In this document: one piece after another, positions 1 to 6,666 of the stretch
How the letters are laid out: each line of letters opens with the position of its first letter
Position numbering within the stretch: the stretch's first letter is position 1
NCBI GenBank assembly: GCA_023392135.1
Contig: JAEVZQ010000380.1
Span: 1-7,396 of the forward strand
Reading direction: 5' to 3'
DNA: 7,396 nt
From: Pseudomonadota bacterium
Lineage (GTDB): Bacteria; Pseudomonadota; Alphaproteobacteria; Rhizobiales; Hyphomicrobiaceae
Made by a program: the position numbers and the translations under genes
Notes under the pieces: model-generated
The model's input: only the letters and a program-made list of their open reading frames with translations
What the model was told of the DNA's origin: nothing
Database searches by the model: none

Positions 1-1
1 C

Positions 2-334
2 GAAGCCACCCCGGTGCTGCAGGAGCATGGCGACATCGCTTCGCTCGGCTTCCGCATCGGCAAGTTTGCTTACTCACCCGACATCAGCGGACTGCCGGAG
101 ACCTCGATTCCGCTTTTGCAGGGTCTCGACCTCTGGGTTGTCGACGCGCTCCGCCCGACGCCGCATCCGAGCCACTTCAGCATGCGCCAGGCGTTGCAGT
201 GGATCGAGCGGCTGCAGCCGAAGCGCGCCATTCTCACCCACCTGACCGCCGAGCTCGACTACGCCGCCATGAAGCGTGAGCTGCCCGACCACGTCGAGCC
301 GGCCTACGATGGTATGGTCATCGAGCTGGATTGA
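2..334 (+). CDS. MBL-fold metallohydrolase (PhnP-like phosphodiesterase group), 3' end only
   Basis: The gene enters from the left edge in frame 2 and ends at TGA 332-334, leaving 110 C-terminal residues. The fragment reads like the end of a metallo-beta-lactamase-fold hydrolase of the PhnP / cyclic-phosphodiesterase type. Visible pieces are EHGDIASLGFRIG (a candidate metal His), FAYSPDISGLPE (Asp followed by GLPE, resembling the fourth metal motif), LWVVDALRPTPHPSHFS, and a final ILTHL...LDY segment whose His would be the last metal ligand, closed by EPAYDGM. The HxHxDH motif that would prove the family lies outside the window. An in-frame GTG at 14 is not the start, because homologous sequence continues upstream of it. 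The gene converges on groEL and is followed by tandem stem-loops. Substrate cannot be told from this part. In related genomes such genes often follow metG and tatD, but that context is not visible here. Confidence 0.75.
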   Translation, partial: EATPVLQEHGDIASLGFRIGKFAYSPDISGLPETSIPLLQGLDLWVVDALRPTPHPSHFSMRQALQWIERLQPKRAILTHLTAELDYAAMKRELPDHVEPAYDGMVIELD

Positions 335-448
335 CCAATATGGCAGCCGAATCGGATCACGCACCAAGGTGTCACTGACGGCGTGGCGCCTGCGGCCCCG
401 GCCCGATCCGCGAGCGCCAGAAATCCGAGTGACGATCGACTTGAATTG

Positions 449-487
449 AAAAGGGCCGCGCCAGTTTACCCGGAACGGCCCTCTTTT
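449..487. terminator. Bidirectional intrinsic terminator between the MBL gene and groEL
   Basis: GGGCCG (453-458) pairs with CGGCCC (476-481) around a 17-nt loop. The stem is preceded by AAAA (449-452) and followed by TCTTTT (482-487). Each strand therefore shows a G/C stem followed by a T-tract: TCTTTT on plus, TTTTC on minus. It sits between convergent genes and can stop both the plus-strand MBL transcript and the minus-strand groESL transcript. Confidence 0.7.
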
Positions 488-489
488 AG

Positions 490-510
490 GGTCTGGGGAG
501 ACCTTTTCTT
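490..510 (+). terminator. Second plus-strand intrinsic terminator
   Basis: GGTCT (490-494), a GGGG loop and AGACC (499-503) form a short hairpin followed directly by TTTTCTT (504-510). It lies 3' of the 449-487 hairpin for plus-strand transcripts and would act as a back-up stop that prevents antisense reading into groEL. On the minus strand it has no T-tract, so it is probably not a terminator for groEL. The stem is only 5 bp. Confidence 0.55.
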
Positions 511-514
511 GCCG

Positions 515-555
515 TGCGATGATCGGCCTCGGTGGCACCACCTCGGCCGATCGCA
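515..555. other. Long stem-loop just beyond the groEL stop codon
   Basis: GATCGGCC (521-528) pairs with GGCCGATC (545-552). Inside this, after a 2x2 internal mismatch, GGTG (531-534) pairs with CACC (539-542) around a 4-nt loop. Outside it, TGC (515-517) can pair with GCA (553-555) across a 3-nt bulge. In the groEL mRNA this structure begins 8 nt after the stop codon. It has no T-tract on either side, so a role in protecting the mRNA 3' end is more likely than termination. That role is an inference. Confidence 0.6.
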
Positions 556-562
556 CTCGGCC

Positions 563-2209
<1,647 letters not shown>

Positions 2210-2237
2210 CTACTCCTGGGTTGGAACGAAATAGATG

Positions 2238-2265
2238 TGAATAGCGAATGGTGAGTAGCGAATAG
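2238..2265. repeat. Four tandem degenerate heptanucleotide repeats in the groES-groEL spacer
   Basis: Four contiguous 7-mers fit the plus-strand consensus YGARTRG: TGAATAG (2238), CGAATGG (2245), TGAGTAG (2252) and CGAATAG (2259). All differences between units are transitions (T/C or A/G), and first bases alternate T, C, T, C. A fifth, weaker unit GGAATTG follows at 2266-2272. Read on the groESL strand the units are CYAYTCR. The repeats begin about 35 nt upstream of the groEL start, inside the transcribed spacer. Function is unknown. Confidence 0.6.
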
Positions 2266-2272
2266 GGAATTG

Positions 2273-2306
2273 GCGTTTGCGAGTGAACGCTATCCGCCAG
2301 TCACTC
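2273..2306. other. Weak alternative stem-loops between groES and groEL
   Basis: Two small, mutually exclusive hairpins can be drawn. One pairs GCGTT (2273-2277) with AACGC (2286-2290). The other pairs GAGTGA (2281-2286) with TCACTC (2301-2306). They lie in the groES-groEL intercistronic mRNA, next to the heptad repeats. Such structures sometimes mark a processing site between groES and groEL, but the stems are short and may be chance. Confidence 0.25.
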
Positions 2307-2324
2307 CCTGTTCCGCTGGATCGC

Positions 2325-2615
2325 TCAGCGATCCATGACTCCCATGATGTCGCTTTCCTTCATGATGAGCAGCTCCTGCCCATCGATCTTGACCTCGGTG
2401 CCGGACCACTTGCCGAACAGCACCTTGTCGCCGACCTTGACGTCGAGCGCGACGATCTTGCCGGACTCGTCACGGGCACCCGGCCCGACGGCGAGAATTT
2501 CACCCTGCTGGGGCTTCTCGGCGGCCGTATCGGGAATGATGATACCGCCAGCCGACTTGGATTCACTTTCGACACGGCGCACGACGACACGGTCGTGGAG
2601 AGGACGAAATTTCAT
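2325..2615 (-). CDS. groES: Co-chaperonin GroES (10-kDa subunit)
   Basis: A complete 96-residue GroES/Cpn10, the lid of the GroEL folding chamber. It starts [14 protein letters not shown], the canonical N-terminal strand of the family. The mobile loop that contacts GroEL is visible as [16 protein letters not shown] (about 16-31), followed by [14 protein letters not shown] (about 33-46), [14 protein letters not shown] and the C-terminal [14 protein letters not shown]. The ATG at 2615 was chosen because family homology begins exactly there and a GGGAG (complement of 2626-2630) lies 10 nt upstream. A longer in-frame reading from a GTG at 2678 would begin inside the CIRCE operator and add 21 residues foreign to the family. 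It is the first gene of groES-groEL; the 5' leader is about 85 nt and begins at CIRCE. Confidence 0.98.
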   Translation of the reverse strand: MKFRPLHDRVVVRRVESESKSAGGIIIPDTAAEKPQQGEILAVGPGARDESGKIVALDVKVGDKVLFGKWSGTEVKIDGQELLIMKESDIMGVMDR

Positions 2616-2671
2616 GGTTTCAGCGCTCCCGCGATTGGGATGTACGTGGGTTTCGAGTGTTTGGAAGCACG

Positions 2672-2698
2672 TTAGCACTCACTTGGCATGAGTGCTAA
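2672..2698 (-). promoter_or_regulatory. CIRCE operator (HrcA-binding inverted repeat)
   Basis: TTAGCACTC (2672-2680), nine bases, then GAGTGCTAA (2690-2698). Both arms match the CIRCE consensus TTAGCACTC-N9-GAGTGCTAA exactly. It begins 8 bp downstream of the -10 hexamer of the groES promoter, so it covers the predicted transcription start and the start of the leader. CIRCE is the established target of the heat-shock repressor HrcA, whose folding depends on GroEL. The hrcA gene is not in this window. Confidence 0.97.
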
Positions 2699-2706
2699 CA
2701 GAGGGC

Positions 2707-2735
2707 TTGATACGGGGACGCACTCCCAATGTCAA
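2707..2735 (-). promoter_or_regulatory. groESL promoter
   Basis: On the minus strand, TTGACA (complement of 2730-2735) is followed after 17 bp by TATCAA (complement of 2707-2712), a strong housekeeping-type -35/-10 pair. The predicted start is near 2700, at the edge of CIRCE. The same stretch contains CCCCGTAT (complement of 2710-2717), 12 nt after TTGACA. That resembles the heat-shock sigma-32 -10 element CCCCATNT, so dual recognition is possible. Confidence 0.8.
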
Positions 2736-2831
2736 CAGCGGTTCGTGCGCAGGGAAAGCACCCGCTAAGGAACGAAGCAGAATGGGACGATCGCCACCTC
2801 CCTGATTGCGGAAAGTTGGCGGGCGTTGCCG

Positions 2832-2860
2832 ATGACATCGCGCGGTATGGCGTCTATGAT
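2832..2860 (+). promoter_or_regulatory. Promoter of the peptide-type ABC transporter operon
   Basis: ATGACA (2832-2837) and TATGAT (2855-2860) each match the sigma-70 hexamers at 5 of 6 positions and are separated by an ideal 17 bp. Transcription would start near 2867 and give a leader of about 40 nt before the binding-protein gene. It is divergent from, and about 95 bp away from, the groESL promoter. Confidence 0.6.
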
Positions 2861-2891
2861 CGCGCTTCCGGCCGATCACCTTGGGTTTCAT

Positions 2892-2898
2892 GGAGGAG
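2892..2898 (+). promoter_or_regulatory. Ribosome binding site that fixes the binding-protein start
   Basis: GGAGGAG lies 7 nt before the ATG at 2906. It decides the start against a longer in-frame reading from 2729, which would have to cross the predicted promoter and would place the signal peptide 60 residues inside the protein. Confidence 0.85.
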
Positions 2899-2905
2899 AG
2901 AAGGT

Positions 2906-4504
2906 ATGTTGACGAGTGCCAAGCTGCTCGTGTCCGCGCTGCTCGCAGTCTCTTTGCTGGCCGGAACCGCGGACGCGCGAACAGTGAAGTGGGCACGCTC
3001 CGGCGACTCTCTCACTCTCGATCCTCACGCCCAGAATGAAGGCGCAACGCACGCGCTGGCGCACCACATCTACGAGCCGCTGATCATTCGCGACAATCAG
3101 GGCAAGCCGCTGCCCGCGCTCGCCGAATCCTGGGAGATCACCTCCGATCCGACGGTATGGGAGTTCAAGCTGCGCCGCGGCGTCAAGTTTCACGACGGCA
3201 CCCCGTTCACCGTCGACGACGTCATCTTCTCCTACGAGCGCGCGATGCAGCCGACCTCCGACATGAAGTCGCTGCTGTCCTCCGTCGACAAGCTGATCCG
3301 TGTCGACGACCATACGCTGCAGATCAAGACTAAGGGGCCAAATCCACTCCTTCCTGCCAACCTGACCGACCTCTTCATCATGAGCAAGGCGTGGGCCGAG
3401 CAGAACAACGCCGTCAAGGTGCAGGACTTTAAGAACCAGGAGGAGAACTACGCCGTCCGGCATGCCAACGGCACGGGGCCTTTCGTTCTCGTCAGCCGCG
3501 AGCCGGACGTGAAGACGGTGATGAAGCGGAACGAGAACTACTGGGGTAAAGGGCAGATGACCGCGGATATCAGCGAGCTCGTCTACCTCCCCATCAAATC
3601 GGATGCGACCCGCGTTGCAGCACTTCTGTCGGGCGAGGTCGACTTCGTGCAGGATGTGCCGGTGCAGGACATCCAGCGCCTGCAGAGTGACGAAAACCTT
3701 CGTGTCGTCGTCGGACCCGAGAACCGTGCCATCTTTCTCGGCATGAACGTCGGCGATTCCGAGCTGAAATCCTCCGACATCAAGGGCAGGAACCCGTTTG
3801 CCGACAAGAACGTGCGGCATGCCATCAACATGGCCATAAATCGGCAGGCGATTCAGCGCGTAGTCATGCGCGGCCAGTCGATTCCGACCGGCATCATCGC
3901 GCCTCCCGGGGTCAACGGCTACACGAAGGAGCTCGACGTCATTCCGCCGAACGACGTCGAGAAAGCGAAGCAGATGGTGGCGGAGGCCGGTTATCCGGAC
4001 GGCTTCTCGGTCACGCTCCATTGCCCAAACGATCGCTACGTCAACGACGAGGCGATCTGCCAGGCGGTGGTCGGGCAGCTTGCCCAGATCGGGATCAAGG
4101 TGAATCTCGTCTCGCAGTCGAAATCCCTGCATTTCCCGACCATTCAGAAAAACGAAGCGGATTTCTATCTGCTTGGCTGGGGCGTGCCGACGTTCGACAG
4201 CCACTACATCTTCTCGTACCTCTATCATACCAAGACGGATAAGGAGGGCGGCTGGAACGGCACCCGCTACTCCGATCCGAAGATCGACGAAATGACGGTC
4301 AGCCTCACTGAGGAAACCGACCTCAACAAGCGTAATCAGACCATCTCCGAGATGTGGAAGATCCTGCAGGATGAGACGATCTACGTCCCGCTGCACATCC
4401 AGACGCTGGCCTACGCGATGAAACCGGACCTCGAAATTCCCGTCGATATCTCGAACCAGCCGAAGCTGAAGTTCTTGAAGATCAAGAAGCAGCAGAAGCA
4501 GTAA
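2906..4504 (+). CDS. Periplasmic solute-binding protein of a peptide-type ABC importer (family 5)
   Basis: A complete 532-residue extracytoplasmic binding protein of the SBP_bac_5 (DppA/OppA/NikA) family, close to the family's usual length. Residues 1-24 form a Sec signal peptide: Lys6, a hydrophobic core, and an ADA cleavage site just before Arg25. There is no lipobox cysteine, so the mature protein should be free in the periplasm. Family signatures follow in order: YEPLI (56-60), ALAESWE (71-77), the family motif RGVKFHDGTPFTVDDVIFS (91-109), GTGPFVL, RNENYWG, an AINMAINRQAI segment in the middle, a DEAICQAVVGQLAQIGIKV segment, and a Lys/Gln-rich C-terminal tail. It captures the solute and delivers it to the permeases encoded downstream. 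A 209-bp gap with strong hairpins follows. Substrate is not readable from sequence: peptides are the default, but family 5 also covers nickel, opines, glutathione and sugars. I therefore give no symbol. Confidence 0.93.
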   Translation: MLTSAKLLVSALLAVSLLAGTADARTVKWARSGDSLTLDPHAQNEGATHALAHHIYEPLIIRDNQGKPLPALAESWEITSDPTVWEFKLRRGVKFHDGTPFTVDDVIFSYERAMQPTSDMKSLLSSVDKLIRVDDHTLQIKTKGPNPLLPANLTDLFIMSKAWAEQNNAVKVQDFKNQEENYAVRHANGTGPFVLVSREPDVKTVMKRNENYWGKGQMTADISELVYLPIKSDATRVAALLSGEVDFVQDVPVQDIQRLQSDENLRVVVGPENRAIFLGMNVGDSELKSSDIKGRNPFADKNVRHAINMAINRQAIQRVVMRGQSIPTGIIAPPGVNGYTKELDVIPPNDVEKAKQMVAEAGYPDGFSVTLHCPNDRYVNDEAICQAVVGQLAQIGIKVNLVSQSKSLHFPTIQKNEADFYLLGWGVPTFDSHYIFSYLYHTKTDKEGGWNGTRYSDPKIDEMTVSLTEETDLNKRNQTISEMWKILQDETIYVPLHIQTLAYAMKPDLEIPVDISNQPKLKFLKIKKQQKQ

Positions 4505-4512
4505 CCGCCATA

Positions 4513-4532
4513 GGGCCGGCAGCTGCCGGCCC
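4513..4532. terminator. Perfect 20-bp palindrome after the binding-protein gene (possible attenuator)
   Basis: GGGCCGGCAG followed immediately by its exact reverse complement. As RNA it can fold into a stem of about 8 bp with a 4-nt loop, starting 8 nt after the stop codon. Only GTCTCT follows, so there is no proper T-tract. It could be a weak terminator or an mRNA 3'-end stabiliser that keeps expression of the binding protein above that of the permeases. That role is an inference. Confidence 0.5.
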
Positions 4533-4536
4533 GTCT

Positions 4537-4613
4537 CTAGTGGTCCGATTCCGACATTTGCATCCCGCCGCGGCAGGCTCGAGAGCAAATGTCGGAATCA
4601 AAAGGACCACTAG
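4537..4613. repeat. Palindromic repeat element, copy 1
   Basis: A 77-bp imperfect palindrome. The outer stem CTAGTGGTCC (4537-4546) pairs with 4604-4613 (10 bp). The inner stem GATTCCGACATTTGC (4547-4561) pairs with 4585-4599 (15 bp). The only interruption is a 4-nt AAAA bulge (4600-4603) on the right side. The loop is 23 nt (4562-4584) and contains GCGGCA. Copy 2 follows in inverted orientation. It is too small to encode protein. It resembles REP/MITE-type intergenic elements; I cannot name a described family. Confidence 0.85.
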
Positions 4614-4626
4614 CAACCATCTGATT

Positions 4627-4704
4627 CTAGTGGAGCATTTGAATTTGACATTTGATGCGACGCGTGCCGCAAATGGGGATCAAATGTCAAATTCGCTCCA
4701 CTAG
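4627..4704. repeat. Palindromic repeat element, copy 2 (inverted relative to copy 1)
   Basis: A 78-bp imperfect palindrome. CTAGTGGAGC (4627-4636) pairs with 4695-4704 (10 bp), and GAATTTGACATTTGAT (4641-4656) pairs with 4679-4694 (16 bp). The only interruption is a 4-nt ATTT bulge (4637-4640) on the left. The loop is 22 nt (4657-4678). Its reverse complement has the same plan as copy 1: CTAGTGG ends, a bulge on the right (AAAT), GACATTTG in the inner arm, ATCCC at the start of the loop and the GCGGCA core. It ends 9 bp before the permease start codon. Confidence 0.85.
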
Positions 4705-4713
4705 CAGGCCGCG

Positions 4714-5697
4714 ATGGTCGCCTATGCTCTGAGAAGCCTCGCGCAGGCTGTGCTGGTGCTTCTGGCGGTCGCTTTCATCGCCTTCTCGATGTTTCGCTTT
4801 GTCGGTGATCCGGTCGCCAACATGGTGGGGCAGGAGGCGAGCCAAGCTGACCGCCGCGAGCTTGCCGAGCGGCTCGGCCTCAACGATCCGATGATCGCGC
4901 AGTTTGGCCGCTTCGTCAGCGATGTGGCGCGGGGCGAGTTCGGCATCTCCTATCGCCACGGCCGCAAGGTGTCCGACCTCATCCTGGAGCGATTGCCGGC
5001 CACCATGGAGCTGGCCGCGTTATCAGCGGTTTTCGCTGCCCTGATGGGGATCATCCTGGGTGTCTACACGGCCATCCGGCGAGGCGGCCTCGTGGCACAC
5101 GTCATCATGACGACTTCGCTTGCAGGCGTGAGCCTGCCGACCTTTCTCATCGGCATCGGCCTGATTTACCTGTTTGCCGTCGAGCTTCGATGGCTGCCCT
5201 CCTTCGGACGCGGTGAAACCGTCAGGATCGGCTGGTGGACGACGGGGCTGCTCACCCCATCGGGCCGAGCCTCGCTCGTCATGCCGGTGGTGACGCTGGC
5301 ATTTTATCAGCTCACTCTCATCATGCGTCTGGTGCGGGCCCAGATGCTGGAAACGCTAAGGACGGATTACGTCAAGTTCGCCCGTGCCCGTGGTCTCCCG
5401 GAGAGCCGCATCCACTTCAAGCATGCGCTGCGCAACACGCTCATCCCGGTGGTAACGATCGCCGGGCTGCAGTTCGGGTCGGTAATCGCCTTCGCTATCG
5501 TGACGGAAAGCGTGTTCCAGTGGCCAGGGCTTGGCGCGCTCTTCGTCCAGGCCGTGCAGTTCGTCGATATTCCTGTGATGGCGACTTACCTGCTGTTCGT
5601 CGCGCTGGTGTTCGTGGTCGTCAATCTCGTGGTCGACCTGCTCTATTTCGTGCTCGATCCTCGGCTGAGGGCCGGCCGCGCTCTGGCGGAGAGATAG
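4714..5697 (+). CDS. ABC transporter permease, DppB/OppB type
   Basis: A complete 327-residue inner-membrane permease subunit with the usual length and six-helix plan of DppB-type proteins: hydrophobic segments near residues 9-29, 98-118, 130-156, 187-208, 246-266 and 288-312. The family N-terminal FVGDPVANM (29-37) and RLGLNDP (53-59) are present. The EAA loop that docks on the ATPase is DYVKFARARGL (218-228), continuing into HALRNTLIPVVT (237-248). The C-terminus has the typical LDPRLR. With the DppC-type partner it forms the membrane channel for the solute. The ATG at 4714 is the only sensible start, because the next Met is inside the first helix. Its ribosome site is weak (AGCAGG, 4703-4708) and overlaps the last bases of palindromic element copy 2, so translation may be modest or affected by that hairpin. 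Nine bp separate it from the next gene. Confidence 0.93.
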   Translation: MVAYALRSLAQAVLVLLAVAFIAFSMFRFVGDPVANMVGQEASQADRRELAERLGLNDPMIAQFGRFVSDVARGEFGISYRHGRKVSDLILERLPATMELAALSAVFAALMGIILGVYTAIRRGGLVAHVIMTTSLAGVSLPTFLIGIGLIYLFAVELRWLPSFGRGETVRIGWWTTGLLTPSGRASLVMPVVTLAFYQLTLIMRLVRAQMLETLRTDYVKFARARGLPESRIHFKHALRNTLIPVVTIAGLQFGSVIAFAIVTESVFQWPGLGALFVQAVQFVDIPVMATYLLFVALVFVVVNLVVDLLYFVLDPRLRAGRALAER

Positions 5698-5706
5698 GGA
5701 GGCGCC

Positions 5707-6666
5707 GTGCAGAAGCTTAGACGGACGCCGGTAGCGCGATCGGAGGCCCTCCGCTCAAGACTGCATCGCGCCTGGGATTCGGATCTCGCGTGGAGCTTCC
5801 GGCACTCCCCCGTCGCCATCCTCGCCAGCACCACGGCGGTCGCTATCATTCTATTGGCCGTGCTGGCGCCCTGGGTTGCGCCGCAGGATGCGTTCGATCC
5901 GGGAGCCGTTCGCCTGGACGATGGCTTCCTCGAGCCGATTGACCGCAGCCCCGGCACCGGCATGCTGCATGTATTCGGGACGGATAGTCAGGGCCGGGAT
6001 CTGCTCTCGGCAATCCTCTACGGCAGCCGCGTGTCGCTACTGGTGGGCTTCGCGGCGGTCGGCTTCTCAATGGTGCTGGGTGTGCTGCTGGGGCTGATTG
6101 CAGGCTTCCTCGGCGGTCGGACGGACGCCGTGATCATGCGTATCGCCGATGTGCAGCTATCGTTCCCGGCGATCCTGATGGCGCTCCTCGTATTCGGTGT
6201 CGGCCGCGGCCTCATCCCGCCATCGCAGCACGAGGAAATGGCGATTGCAGTGCTCATCGTCGCCATCGGCCTCTCGCACTGGGCTCAGTACGCACGCACG
6301 GTCCGCGGCTCGACGATGGTCGAGAAGGGCAAGGAATACGTCCAGGCCGCCCGTGTCATGGGCCGGCCCTCGTTCGCCATCATGCGCGAGCATGTGCTGC
6401 CGAATGTCCTCGGCCCCGTGCTGGTCATTGCCACCATCAATCTCGCACTGGCGATCATCGAGGAGGCGACGCTGTCGTATCTCGGGGTCGGAGTACCACC
6501 GACGCAGCCCTCGCTCGGCACGCTGATCCGCGTCGGACAGCAGTTCCTGTTTTCGGGCGAATGGTGGATCCTCTTCTTCCCCTCGATCGCCCTCATCGTC
6601 CTCGCCCTCGCCATCAACCTGCTCGGGGACTGGCTGCGGGATGCTCTGAACCCGAGGCTGAAGTGA
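5707..6666 (+). CDS. ABC transporter permease, DppC/OppC type
   Basis: A complete 319-residue second permease subunit. A cytoplasmic N-terminus is followed by a first helix (about 36-57), then a periplasmic segment holding the family motif GTDSQGRDLLSAILYGSR (91-108). Further helices lie near 110-134, 150-166, 178-195, 233-252 and 286-307. The ATPase-docking EAA loop is EYVQAARVMG (210-219) followed by MREHVLPNVLGPV (226-238). The end, NLLGDWLRDALNPRLK, is typical of DppC. It pairs with the upstream DppB-type subunit. The start is GTG at 5707, behind GGGAGG (5697-5702). The 4-nt spacing is short, and the ribosome site overlaps the stop of the previous gene, which points to translational coupling. 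No better in-frame start precedes the first helix. Its TGA shares one base with the ATG of the next gene. Confidence 0.93.
   Translation: MQKLRRTPVARSEALRSRLHRAWDSDLAWSFRHSPVAILASTTAVAIILLAVLAPWVAPQDAFDPGAVRLDDGFLEPIDRSPGTGMLHVFGTDSQGRDLLSAILYGSRVSLLVGFAAVGFSMVLGVLLGLIAGFLGGRTDAVIMRIADVQLSFPAILMALLVFGVGRGLIPPSQHEEMAIAVLIVAIGLSHWAQYARTVRGSTMVEKGKEYVQAARVMGRPSFAIMREHVLPNVLGPVLVIATINLALAIIEEATLSYLGVGVPPTQPSLGTLIRVGQQFLFSGEWWILFFPSIALIVLALAINLLGDWLRDALNPRLK

Noticed and set aside
335..448. Stretch after the MBL gene examined for a small gene or RNA
   Set aside because: I saw no ribosome site with a plausible short frame, no tRNA-like fold and no promoter. It appears to be plain spacer before the terminators.
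2616..2678. A 21-codon N-terminal extension of GroES from GTG 2678
   Set aside because: It starts inside the CIRCE operator, and the family N-terminus MKFRPLHDR begins exactly at 2615.
2729..2905. A 59-codon upstream extension of the binding-protein gene
   Set aside because: It would bury the signal peptide inside the protein and overlap the predicted promoter and ribosome site. The GGAGGAG-ATG at 2906 followed by a signal sequence is decisive.
2888..4588. A 566-codon open frame on the minus strand opposite the binding-protein gene
   Set aside because: It is antisense to a clear family-5 binding protein. It has an Arg/Asp/His-rich composition without recognisable domains, runs through the palindromic repeats, and is a typical shadow in high-GC DNA.
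4645..4690. TTGACA hexamers within palindromic element copy 2, on both strands, as possible promoters
   Set aside because: They are part of the repeat's inner stem, and no acceptable -10 hexamer lies 16-18 bp downstream on either strand.
5643..6070. Minus-strand open frames opposite the permease gene junction
   Set aside because: They are Arg/Ser/Pro-rich shadows of two well-supported membrane protein genes.
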